DNA of 45,163 nucleotides from JBASNZ01 sp049657775. GTDB lineage: Bacteria > Actinomycetota > Coriobacteriia > Anaerosomatales > Anaerosomataceae. This document shows positions 1-7,566 of this stretch, piece after piece (the stretch's first letter is position 1; every line of letters starts with the position of its first letter). The position numbers and the translations under genes are program-made. Below the pieces are notes generated by a model, which was not told the DNA's origin, did not search any database, and saw nothing but the letters and a program-made list of their open reading frames with translations. Location: assembly GCA_049657775.1 (NCBI GenBank), contig JBASNZ010000058.1, positions 1 through 45,163 of the forward strand, written 5' to 3'.

Positions 1-417
1 GTCTACGATCATCATCGGGACAAGGAACGGGCTCACGCGTGATGGCCCGCGCTCGGCGAGAACGGCGACCTGCTCCTCCATGGTGGAAAGGCCGCCGATG
101 CCCGAGCCCACGATCACTCCGACGCGCTCGGCGTTGGTCTCATCGATGACGAGACCGGACTGGGCGATGGCTTCATCGGCCGCCGCGATCGCGAACTGCT
201 GGAAGCGCGCCATGCGGCGGGCCTCTTTGGGGTCGAGCCACGGTGACGGGTCCCACGAGTCGAGGTATGCCCCGAAACGCGTGGAGTACAGGCTCACGTC
301 GAACGCCGTGATCTCCTTGACGCCAGAGGTTCCGGCGACGAGCGCATCGTACAGGGTGTCAGCGCCAACACCGAACGCGCTGACAGCTCCAAGTCCTGTG
401 ATCGCTACCCTCGTCAT
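1..417 (-). CDS. fabF: Beta-ketoacyl-ACP synthase II, N-terminal part (cut by window edge)
   Basis: FabF condenses malonyl-ACP with acyl-ACP in the elongation step of type II fatty-acid synthesis in the cytosol. Only the first 139 codons are present; the frame stays open to base 1. The N-terminus begins MTRVAITGLGAVSAFG, the usual glycine-rich KAS start, and GVIVGSGIGGLSTMEEQ follows near residue 105, as in the first thiolase-fold half. The catalytic Cys-His-His triad would lie beyond the edge. The ATG shares bases with the TGA of the upstream flavoprotein gene (ATGA), so translation is probably coupled. It is the last visible gene of the fab operon. Confidence 0.93.
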   Translation of the reverse strand, partial: MTRVAITGLGAVSAFGVGADTLYDALVAGTSGVKEITAFDVSLYSTRFGAYLDSWDPSPWLDPKEARRMARFQQFAIAAADEAIAQSGLVIDETNAERVGVIVGSGIGGLSTMEEQVAVLAERGPSRVSPFLVPMMIVD

Positions 418-1376
418 CTTCCCGCCTCCTCCTGAGCAGCGCGCCACTCGCTGACGAGTCGCGCCATGAGGTCCTTGACCGTGGGGATGTCGTGCACCCG
501 TGCCGCCGACGAACCGGCGAACACAAGTCCTCCCTCGACGTCGCCTTGTTGCGAGCGCACCAGCTTGTCGATGATGCAGTAGTCCTTACCGCAGTCTTTG
601 AGACAGGCGACGCATCGCTCGATGATCGGGTAGTCCCCAGCGGCAAGCCTCTCGGTCAGCGGGTTACGGATGGCGCGACCCGGTAGCCCGACCGGGCTCT
701 TAGTGAGCACGATGTCCTCATCTGTCGCGTCTACGTACATCTGCTTGAACGCGTCAGATGCCGAGGACTCAACGGTCGCGGCGAAACGGCTTCCCATCTG
801 TACGCCTGAAGCTCCACCGTCGAGCGCTCGTTTGATGTCCGCACCGGTGACCACGCCTCCGGCGGCGATGACAGGAAGATCCACGGACTCGACGATGTCG
901 GGCAGCAGGTCGAGCATGTAGCGGTCTGTCCCCAAATGGCCGCCAGCCTCATACCCCTCGACGATGACCGCGGACGCTCCGAACTTCTCGGAGAGTTTGG
1001 CGACACGCGGGCTGCCTACGATCGGCACACACTCCACACCCGCGTCCCTGCACCAACCGAACACGTCCCGCGAAAAGCCAGCTCCGAAGATAATGAGGTC
1101 CGCGCCCTCCTCGATGGCGACGTGGACGAGTTCCTTGAACTTGCGAACGGCGACCATGATGTTGACGCCGATCACCCCGTCGGTGGCGGCGCGCGAAGTG
1201 CGAACCTCACGTGCGAGCTCGTCGGCGTCCAGTCCCGAGCCCGCGATCACACCTACGCCGCCCTCGCGAGCGACAGCGGTCGCAAGCGGCCCAAGTGAGA
1301 TGCGTACCGCCATGCCGCCCTGAACGATGGGCAGCCGGGCCGTTCGCGATCCCATAGTGAGAGAGGGCATGTCCAC
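414..1376 (-). CDS. FabK-like NAD(P)H-dependent flavin oxidoreductase with a four-cysteine motif
   Basis: This 320-residue TIM-barrel FMN protein belongs to the nitronate monooxygenase / enoyl-ACP reductase II family. Family marks are PIVQGGMA at residue 16, VIVEGYEAGGHLG near 137-149, and VIAAGGV and GVQMGSRF near 169-198. Near the C-terminus it carries C255-x2-C258-x3-C262-x4-C267, which the second FabK-like protein of this operon lacks; I recall similar clusters in some clostridial-type homologues, and metal binding is an inference. The GTG start is preceded by GGAGG at 8 nt. It lies between acpP and fabF, so an acyl-ACP or enoyl-ACP substrate is plausible but not shown. Confidence 0.85.
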   Translation of the reverse strand: MDMPSLTMGSRTARLPIVQGGMAVRISLGPLATAVAREGGVGVIAGSGLDADELAREVRTSRAATDGVIGVNIMVAVRKFKELVHVAIEEGADLIIFGAGFSRDVFGWCRDAGVECVPIVGSPRVAKLSEKFGASAVIVEGYEAGGHLGTDRYMLDLLPDIVESVDLPVIAAGGVVTGADIKRALDGGASGVQMGSRFAATVESSASDAFKQMYVDATDEDIVLTKSPVGLPGRAIRNPLTERLAAGDYPIIERCVACLKDCGKDYCIIDKLVRSQQGDVEGGLVFAGSSAARVHDIPTVKDLMARLVSEWRAAQEEAGR

Positions 1377-1408
1377 GTGTGTGTCCTCCGTGTCGCGGGC
1401 GAGTCGTT

Positions 1409-1440
1409 GCCCGGTCGGCGCGAAGCGGCGCCGACCGGGC
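1409..1440 (-). terminator. Strong hairpin downstream of acpP (no U-tract)
   Basis: The two arms are a perfect 13-bp inverted repeat (GCCCGGTCGGCGC and its complement) around a 6-nt loop. It lies between the acpP stop and the next gene of the same strand. No T-run follows on either strand, so it may be an mRNA processing or 3'-stabilising element, or a weak attenuator, rather than a full intrinsic terminator. Confidence 0.55.
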
Positions 1441-1463
1441 CGAAACGATGAACGATGAGGGGC

Positions 1464-1703
1464 CTAACCGTTGGTGACGATGTAGCTTACAGCGTCGCCA
1501 ACGGTCTTGATGCCCTCGGCCTCCTCGTCGGGGATGGAGATGCCGAAGGACTCCTCGAGCGCCATGACCAGCTCGACGATGTCGAGCGAATCAGCGCCTA
1601 GGTCGTCGATGAACGAAGCCTCCGCGGTCACATCGTCGTCCTCAACATTGAGCTGCTCGACGATGATCTCTTTTACCTTGTCAAAAATCTCCTCGTTTTC
1701 CAT
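1464..1703 (-). CDS. acpP: Acyl carrier protein
   Basis: This 79-residue acidic protein carries growing acyl chains on a phosphopantetheine arm. The attachment site is Ser39 in LGADSLDIVEL, the canonical DSL motif opening helix 2. The start is the ATG at 1703 because GGAGGT lies 7 nt upstream; the frame extends 11 codons further without a better site and would give an atypical N-terminus. The gene sits between fabG and the second FabK-like gene. A strong hairpin follows it, which could let the cell make more ACP than the downstream enzymes. Confidence 0.97.
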   Translation of the reverse strand: MENEEIFDKVKEIIVEQLNVEDDDVTAEASFIDDLGADSLDIVELVMALEESFGISIPDEEAEGIKTVGDAVSYIVTNG

Positions 1704-1755
1704 GCAATCCACCTCCTCTCCCCTGTCACGCAACATATCTCACGCGCGAGCGCGA

Positions 1756-2511
1756 TCAGGCAAATGTCATTCCGCCATCGACGGCGAGAACCTGCCCTGT
1801 TATGTAGGCCGCGTCCGGCGATGCCAGGAACGCGACCGCCGCCGCGATGTCAGCTGCGGAGCCGAAACGCTTCATGGCGATAGTTCCCAATGCGCCCTCC
1901 CGGGCGGCGTCCGCTAGTGAGGCGGTCATATCGGTCTCGATGAATCCCGGGGCGACGGCATTGACGCGCACGTTGCGCGGAGCAAGCTCGCGAGCGACTG
2001 CTTTGGTCAGTCCGATGAGGCCCGCTTTCGCTGCGGCGTAGTTGGCCTGGCCGGCGTTGCCGACGATGCCCACGACCGATGAGATGTTCACGATAGAGCC
2101 GGAGCGCTGCTTCATCATGATCTTGCCGGCCGCCCGTGTTACATAGAACGCGCCGCTGAGGTTGGTGTCGATGACGGCGCGCCAGTCTTCATCGGACATG
2201 CGCACGAGCAGTCCATCGCGGGTGATACCGGCGTTGTTCACCACAACGTCGAGATGCCCGTACCTCTCGACGACGGCGTTCAGCATCGCCGTGCATGCGG
2301 AGGGATCCGAGACGTCGGCCGTGAAGATGCCGTGCTCGTCACCGGCACCGTCAGCCGAGAGGCGGCTTGCGACATCGCGGGCACCCAGGTCGTCGCCGCG
2401 CACGTTGAGGGCTACGGTCGCGCCGCGCATGCCCAGTTCGTACGCGATCGCCGCCCCGATGCCACGGTTCGCACCGGTGACGAGCGCAACGAGTCCGCTA
2501 AGGTCACTCAC
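1756..2511 (-). CDS. fabG: 3-oxoacyl-ACP reductase
   Basis: FabG reduces beta-ketoacyl-ACP with NADPH. The 251-residue short-chain dehydrogenase has the Rossmann motif TGANRGIG (12-19), NNAG (92-95), and a catalytic set of Asn117, Ser145 in VNISSVVG, Tyr158 and Lys162 in YAAAK. It ends with the usual GQVLAVDGGMTFA. The start is the GTG at 2511, whose last two bases overlap the TGA of fabD (GTGA). An in-frame upstream extension exists but is arginine-rich read-through of fabD sequence. Order is fabD-fabG-acpP. Confidence 0.96.
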   Translation of the reverse strand: MSDLSGLVALVTGANRGIGAAIAYELGMRGATVALNVRGDDLGARDVASRLSADGAGDEHGIFTADVSDPSACTAMLNAVVERYGHLDVVVNNAGITRDGLLVRMSDEDWRAVIDTNLSGAFYVTRAAGKIMMKQRSGSIVNISSVVGIVGNAGQANYAAAKAGLIGLTKAVARELAPRNVRVNAVAPGFIETDMTASLADAAREGALGTIAMKRFGSAADIAAAVAFLASPDAAYITGQVLAVDGGMTFA

Positions 2512-3425
2512 GAGTTCAGCACCTCCAGTACGCGCGGTATGCCGCCAGCTTCGACGTCGATGCCTTCGAGCCCGTCGAATCGCTTCGCAAGCCCCGTCAA
2601 CACCGCGCCGGGGCCGGCCTCGACGAGGACTTCGACATGTGCCGAGACAAGCGCGGCCATCGTCTCGGACCAACGGACCGGACTTACGATCTGATCGACG
2701 AGTCTCGCCCTGATCACGTCGGGTGACGTTGCGGGTGTTGGGTCGGTGTTCTGGTAGATCGGGTACGCGGCGGTGCGCATGTCCGCCTCGCTGAGTATCT
2801 GAGCGAACGCGTCACGCGCGCTCGCCATAAGCGGCGAATGGAAAGCTCCCGCAACAGGAAGCGGCAGTACGCGCCGGGCGCCCGCAGCACTGAGCGCGGC
2901 CGTAGCGGTCTCGATGCCTTGATGTGTACCGGACAGCACGACCTGCCCCGGGGCGTTGTCATTGGCGACCCAGACACCCTCGAGAGCTCCGACCAGGTCG
3001 CGGACTGTATCACTCTCCATGCCCAGAACCGCGGCCATCGCTCCTGGTGTCGAGTGAGCTACGACCGACATCAGCCTCGAGCGTTCGATGACCAGCTCAA
3101 GACCCGCCTCGGGGGATACCACACCGGCTACGGCAAGCGCCGCGTACTCGCCCAGGCTGTGACCCGCAAGCGCGAGCGGCTCAAGACCTTCCGAAAGCAG
3201 CGTGACACCCCACGCCCAGTCGCACAGGTAGAGCAGCGGTTGGGCCGCACGCGTATCGGAAAGATCCGCGGGCGGACCGTCGGCCGCGATCGAACGCAGG
3301 GGCAGGCCCGAAAGGGCCTCGGCAGCGTCGACCAGACGCTGGAACGAGTCCGTCTCGGGCAGCGCGTCCAGCATTCCTACACGCTGGGAGCCCTGTCCGG
3401 GGAACACGAGCGCATGCCGACGCAT
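2508..3425 (-). CDS. fabD: Malonyl-CoA:ACP transacylase
   Basis: FabD moves malonyl from CoA to ACP, making the extender for elongation. The 305-residue protein starts MRRHALVFPGQGSQ, has the nucleophile Ser90 in GHSLGEYAAL, the carboxylate-binding Arg115 in ERSRLM and the catalytic His196 in GAFHSPLM. I chose the ATG at 3425, which lies 4 nt after the fabK stop with GGAGG about 8-9 nt upstream. The frame extends 18 codons upstream into fabK without family similarity. It overlaps fabG by GTGA. Confidence 0.96.
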   Translation of the reverse strand: MRRHALVFPGQGSQRVGMLDALPETDSFQRLVDAAEALSGLPLRSIAADGPPADLSDTRAAQPLLYLCDWAWGVTLLSEGLEPLALAGHSLGEYAALAVAGVVSPEAGLELVIERSRLMSVVAHSTPGAMAAVLGMESDTVRDLVGALEGVWVANDNAPGQVVLSGTHQGIETATAALSAAGARRVLPLPVAGAFHSPLMASARDAFAQILSEADMRTAAYPIYQNTDPTPATSPDVIRARLVDQIVSPVRWSETMAALVSAHVEVLVEAGPGAVLTGLAKRFDGLEGIDVEAGGIPRVLEVLNS

Positions 3426-3429
3426 GTGC

Positions 3430-4377
3430 TTAGTCCTCCGCAGAGGCGCCGAGGCCCCGCATCGTACGCTCTGCGTCACGCATCAGCTCGGCAACGATGT
3501 CGGCGGCCGGTTCGATGCGGCAGACCATCGCCGCGGACTGGCCGGCCATGAGGCTTCCCATCTCGATGTCGCCCTGGCGCATGGCGAGTGCGAGCTTACC
3601 CGCACCGAGGGCTTCGATCTCCTCGGGCTTGTTGTCGCGATCGAGTTCCATGATCTGCCGGGCGAGTTTGTTCTTGATGACGCGGACCGGATGTCCGGTT
3701 GAACGGCCGGTCACGACCGTGTCGCGATCCTTGGCCTTGATGACCTGCGCCTTCACGTCAGGGTGGATCGTGCATTCGGTGGCGCACATGAATCGGGTGC
3801 CCAACTGGACTCCCTCGGCGCCAAGGGCGAACGCGGCGGCGACACCGCGGCCGTCTGCGATTCCGCCTGCCGCTATGACGGGCACATCCACCGCGTCGAC
3901 GAGTTGCGGCGTAAGGACCATGGTCGTGAGTTCGCCGATGTGGCCGCCCGCCTCCATGCCCTCTCCGATGACCGCGTCCGCGCCGATGGACTCCATGCGC
4001 TTGGCCAGGGCGACCGACGGAACGATCGGAAGCACGTGGATGCCGGCGTCTTTGAGCGCGGTCATGTACTTGCCGGGGTTGCCGGCGCCCGTGGTGACCA
4101 TGGGCACACCCTCGTCGAGGACCATCTGAACGATGTCGTCGATATGCGGGGTGAGCAACATCAGGTTCACGCCGAAGGGTCTGTCTGTAAGTTCCTTTGC
4201 CATGTGTATCTGCTCGCGCAGCAGGTCGGTCGGCATGTGGCCGGCGCCGATGACGCCGATACCTCCGGCATTGCTGACCGCGGCCGAGAGTTCGGCTGTC
4301 GCCGTCCAGGCCATACCGCCCTGGATGATGGGGTGCTCTATCCCGAGCAGCTTCGTCAGTCGCGTGTGCAGGGTCAT
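3430..4377 (-). CDS. fabK: Enoyl-ACP reductase II (FMN-dependent)
   Basis: FabK reduces the enoyl-ACP double bond with FMN and NADH and replaces FabI in many anaerobes and Gram-positives. The 315-residue barrel shows HPIIQGGMAW (15-24), GVNLML, a GAGNPGK loop, VIGEGMEAGGHIGE and GVQLGTRF, all typical of FabK; the tail GDIEMGSLMAGQS also matches. Its ATG directly abuts the fabH stop (TAGATG), so the genes are coupled. No FabI-type reductase is visible in the window. A paralogue lies two genes past fabD (414-1376), so this operon encodes two related flavoproteins. Confidence 0.94.
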   Translation of the reverse strand: MTLHTRLTKLLGIEHPIIQGGMAWTATAELSAAVSNAGGIGVIGAGHMPTDLLREQIHMAKELTDRPFGVNLMLLTPHIDDIVQMVLDEGVPMVTTGAGNPGKYMTALKDAGIHVLPIVPSVALAKRMESIGADAVIGEGMEAGGHIGELTTMVLTPQLVDAVDVPVIAAGGIADGRGVAAAFALGAEGVQLGTRFMCATECTIHPDVKAQVIKAKDRDTVVTGRSTGHPVRVIKNKLARQIMELDRDNKPEEIEALGAGKLALAMRQGDIEMGSLMAGQSAAMVCRIEPAADIVAELMRDAERTMRGLGASAED

Positions 4378-5367
4378 CTAGCGAGCCTCCTTGGTCCAGC
4401 GGACGACGGCGGCACCCCAGGTCAGACCGGCGCCGAAGCCAACGAGCGCAAGTACGTCACCCGGGTGGAGATTGCCGCCAGTATACAGGTCGTTCATAGC
4501 AAGAGGAATCGACGCCGCCGAGGTGTTTCCGGTGAGCGCGATCCCCGAGTAGACACGATCATGCGGAAGCTTGAGGCGGTCGGCGACGGTGTCCAAGATG
4601 CGCTGGTTCGCCTGGTGGGGAACAAGCCAGGTGATGTCGCCGACGCCCAGGTGCGATGCTGCGAGCGCTTTCCGTGTCGTGCGCGGAATCACCCGCACCG
4701 CGAACTTGAAGACCTCCTGGCCATTCATCTGCACATACTGGAGCCCCTGTTCGAGGCGCTCGCACGTAGCGGGCATCGCCGAGCCGCCCGCCGGTATCTG
4801 CAGCACTTCGGGGCGAGTACCGTCAGCGCCGAGGTCGATGCCGAGAACGCCGGCGTCGTCAGAAGCCTCGAGCACCACCGCCCCGGCGCCATCACCGAAC
4901 AGCACGCAGGTGCCCCGGTCGCTGAAGTCGACGTGGCGGGTGAGCGTGTCGGCGCCGATCACGAGCACACGCCTCGCACGTCCCGATTCTATCGCGGTCG
5001 CGGCCGAGTGCAGGGCGTATACGAAGCTCGTGCACGCTGCGAGAACATCCACGGCGGGGCACGTGGCCCCGATCTTGGCTGCCGTGAGGCAGGACGTGGA
5101 CGGGAAGATCATGTCGGGGCTGGATGTGCCCAGCACGAGCAAGTCGATATCGGCGGCCGTCAGTCCGGCATCGGCAAGCGCCGCGAGGGCGGATTCGGCC
5201 GCGAGGTCGGATGTCGCCTGGTCATCGGCGGCAAGACGCCGCTCGCTGATGCCGGTGCGGGTCGTTATCCACTCGTCGGACGTGTCTACGCTGGCCGCGA
5301 GGTCGGCATTCGTCAGCCGTCTCTCGGGCAGGTATGCGCCAACGCCGGTGATGGCTGCATGTGTCAT
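4378..5367 (-). CDS. fabH: Beta-ketoacyl-ACP synthase III
   Basis: FabH starts chain synthesis by condensing an acyl-CoA primer with malonyl-ACP. The 329-residue protein has the full triad: Cys112 in AACTSFVYAL, His251 in VPHQANQRI and Asn281 in TGNTSAAS. DEWITTRTGI (31-40) is the standard N-terminal signature. The chosen ATG at 5367 gives the family N-terminus; the frame runs 34 codons further up without similarity. AAGGAGA lies about 13 nt upstream, a little far, separated by a run of seven C on the coding strand. A possible internal promoter lies at 5430-5458. Confidence 0.96.
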   Translation of the reverse strand: MTHAAITGVGAYLPERRLTNADLAASVDTSDEWITTRTGISERRLAADDQATSDLAAESALAALADAGLTAADIDLLVLGTSSPDMIFPSTSCLTAAKIGATCPAVDVLAACTSFVYALHSAATAIESGRARRVLVIGADTLTRHVDFSDRGTCVLFGDGAGAVVLEASDDAGVLGIDLGADGTRPEVLQIPAGGSAMPATCERLEQGLQYVQMNGQEVFKFAVRVIPRTTRKALAASHLGVGDITWLVPHQANQRILDTVADRLKLPHDRVYSGIALTGNTSAASIPLAMNDLYTGGNLHPGDVLALVGFGAGLTWGAAVVRWTKEAR

Positions 5368-5429
5368 GTTGGGGGGGTTTCTCCTTGAGCCTGAACAACA
5401 CCACAGGTATCCGGTATGTGTGTCGGTGT

Positions 5430-5458
5430 AGTGTACCCGTTCGGTCGCTCTCACGGAA
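5430..5458 (-). promoter_or_regulatory. Possible internal promoter for fabH
   Basis: On the minus strand, TTCCGT (5458-5453) and TACACT (5435-5430) are separated by 17 nt, in the 103-nt gap between plsX and fabH. The -10 sits in a partly symmetric GGTACACTACACC stretch that might hold an operator. The -35 is poor. Confidence 0.35.
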
Positions 5459-5470
5459 GCGGGGCGCACG

Positions 5471-6475
5471 CTATCCGGCTGTTGGCCCCTTGATCGAGTC
5501 CGCTATCCGATCGTTGAGGCTCCCACGCACCGCCCTGGCTGCGACGGAGATGCCCGCCGCCACGGCCTTCGCTGAGGACGAACCGTGCCCGATGATGCAC
5601 ACGCCGTCCACGCCAAGCAGCGGTGCGCCGCCGTACGTCTCGGAATCGACGCGGGCTCTGAGCTCGAGCATGGAGTTCTTGAGCACCGCCGCCGCTGCCG
5701 TTCGCATCGGGTTGGCGGTCATGGTTTGTTTGATCTGACGGAAGAGCGTCGAGGCCAGACCCTCGAGCAACTTGACAGCGACGTTGCCGGTGAAGCCGTC
5801 CGTGACGACGACGTCCACCGTGCCGACGGGAATGTCGCGACCCTCCACGTTACCGGCAAAGCCCGGGACCTCCACGGCCATGAGCGCGTGCGCCTCCAGC
5901 GCCAGCTGTGATCCCTTGGTGGGCTCCTGGCCGATGTTGAGTAGTCCGATCGTGGGATCCTGTCGGCCGAGGGCCACTTCAGCGTACGCGCCACCCATAT
6001 GAGCGAACTGCACAAGGTACTCCGGCTTACAGTCCGCATTGGCACCGATGTCGAGCAGTACGCAGGGCCGCTCCCCTGCCGGGATCACCGTCGCGATCGC
6101 GGGGCGCAAGACGCCCTTGATGCGACCCATAGTGAGTGTCGCTGCGGCCATACACGCGCCTGTGCTACCTGCGGAGAAGAACCCCTGTGCCTCGCCGTCC
6201 CTCACCAAACGGCAGCCGACCACGATCGACGAGTCCTTCTTGGAGCGCACGGCGTTCGCAGGGTGTTCGCTCATGTCGATGATCTCGGTCGTTGCCACTG
6301 CCCGGACCCGGTCCCGGTCTGCTGCAAACGGAGTGACGAGATCGCTGGGTCCTGTCACGATCACGCTGATTCCGGGATCCGCAGCGAGGGCCGCATCGAT
6401 ACCCGAGAGCACGACGTCGGGAGCGTGATCGCCGCCCATCGCGTCGACCGCGATGGTCACCTGCACGTTCGACAT
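5471..6475 (-). CDS. plsX: Phosphate acyltransferase
   Basis: PlsX converts acyl-ACP to acyl-phosphate, the donor for PlsY in phospholipid synthesis, and also takes up acyl-phosphate made by FakA/B. The 334-residue protein opens with IAVDAMGGDHAP, then SAGSTGA (about residue 101) and TDGFTGNVAVK (about 228), the usual conserved blocks. It starts 19 nt after the stop of the upstream P-loop/DRTGG gene. The common bacterial order is DUF177-rpmF-plsX-fabH; here two extra genes separate rpmF from plsX. Confidence 0.96.
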   Translation of the reverse strand: MSNVQVTIAVDAMGGDHAPDVVLSGIDAALAADPGISVIVTGPSDLVTPFAADRDRVRAVATTEIIDMSEHPANAVRSKKDSSIVVGCRLVRDGEAQGFFSAGSTGACMAAATLTMGRIKGVLRPAIATVIPAGERPCVLLDIGANADCKPEYLVQFAHMGGAYAEVALGRQDPTIGLLNIGQEPTKGSQLALEAHALMAVEVPGFAGNVEGRDIPVGTVDVVVTDGFTGNVAVKLLEGLASTLFRQIKQTMTANPMRTAAAAVLKNSMLELRARVDSETYGGAPLLGVDGVCIIGHGSSSAKAVAAGISVAARAVRGSLNDRIADSIKGPTAG

Positions 6476-6494
6476 CGTTCTCCTCTCGTTGGGC

Positions 6495-7562
6495 CTAACG
6501 TCGTGCGAACGCGGTCATGAGGGCGTCAACGTCCACGGCAGCCTCGAACATCTCGCGTATTCTAGCAGCCTTACCGGCGTCGTGCAGACGCGTGCGACCC
6601 ATGAGCGATTCCATCTTCTCAACGGCGGACAGCGTGTCGGTGTCAACGAGGAGCATGGGGACGCCCAGCTCCTCGGCGCGGGCAAGCACGAGTGACGACG
6701 GCGGCATGTTGCCCGTGAGGATGATCGCTCTCGTGTTGGTCTCGAGCGCCGCAAGCTGCACGTCGGCGCGATCGCCGCCGGTGATGACCGCCTTGCGCGC
6801 CTTGCGGCGGAAGAACCTGAGCGCCTTGTCCTGGCCCATCGCACCGACCATGAACGTCTCGACAGGCTCGTCGAGACGATCATCCGCGCACAAGACCGCC
6901 CCGCCGAGCGCCTCCACGATCTCGCGAACGGTCACCGAGGAAAGCGCCGCGTCCGCCGGAATGCTGCCAAAGACCCGGATGTCGCGGGACTCGAGGAACG
7001 GTACGACCCTGCCCGAGACGAACTCGGCTTGTGATTCCTGGACCCAGTTGAGGAGCACGCCGCCCAGACGTTCGCCGAGCCGGCGGGCCTCGCAGATCAC
7101 AGGATCGGGCACGTCGGGCGACGCCGACGGCCGGTGTACCAGCAGAACCGTTGCGTCGAGGATGTCCGCCACGTCCGGAACCGAGAGCCCCACTGCCGAG
7201 GCTTGCTGCAAGTCGCTCGGTCCTTCGACGACCATGGCGCGTCGCCCGTCGCGACAGGCCTCGAACGCGTCACGCACGACCGGCCGCAGGTCGCCTGCCC
7301 TGTGCGCGAGCACATCCTCGACGAGCGCCTGGGTACGGACTACCGGGCACACCGCATCGGCGGGTCCGGGCCTGTCGAGCGAGCGGTTGATGTAACACGC
7401 GTCCTGGTCCGTGAGCACGCCATCGACGGTCACCGGCATGGCTCCGTACGGCTTGAAGTAGCCGGTGTCCACGCCGCGGTCGCTGAGCGCGTGTATGAGC
7501 GCGAGCGATAGACCGCTCTTACCCGAGTACGGCGCTGTCGAGGCGATGAGAATGGTGCGCAT
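6495..7562 (-). CDS. BioD-like P-loop / DRTGG-domain protein (phosphotransacetylase N-domain family)
   Basis: This 355-residue protein matches the stand-alone form of the regulatory N-terminal part of some phosphotransacetylases (COG0857 type). The P-loop is STAPYSGKSGL at residues 8-18, in a dethiobiotin-synthetase-like NTPase fold. The C-terminal third has a DRTGG-type segment around VITGGDRADVQLA. There is no phosphotransacetylase catalytic domain. The ATG at 7562 gives the family N-terminus; longer in-frame starts lie inside the upstream synthetase gene. It begins 4 nt after the stop of the ADP-forming acetyl-CoA synthetase, so it may act as its nucleotide- or metabolite-sensing partner (inference). 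Confidence 0.85.
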   Translation of the reverse strand: MRTILIASTAPYSGKSGLSLALIHALSDRGVDTGYFKPYGAMPVTVDGVLTDQDACYINRSLDRPGPADAVCPVVRTQALVEDVLAHRAGDLRPVVRDAFEACRDGRRAMVVEGPSDLQQASAVGLSVPDVADILDATVLLVHRPSASPDVPDPVICEARRLGERLGGVLLNWVQESQAEFVSGRVVPFLESRDIRVFGSIPADAALSSVTVREIVEALGGAVLCADDRLDEPVETFMVGAMGQDKALRFFRRKARKAVITGGDRADVQLAALETNTRAIILTGNMPPSSLVLARAEELGVPMLLVDTDTLSAVEKMESLMGRTRLHDAGKAARIREMFEAAVDVDALMTAFARR

Positions 7563-7566
7563 CTGT

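Noticed and set aside
2512..2673. Longer fabG start adding 54 residues
   Set aside because: The extension is arginine-rich fabD sequence in another frame; the GTG overlapping the fabD stop gives the normal SDR N-terminus.
5368..5375. Run of seven G before fabH as a sign of phase variation
   Set aside because: It lies between the ribosome-binding site and the start codon of a core gene, is short, and there is no sign of switching.
3763..5388. A 541-codon open frame on the plus strand
   Set aside because: It runs antisense to fabK and fabH, which have intact catalytic motifs. High GC makes long antisense frames common, and its translation shows no recognisable family.
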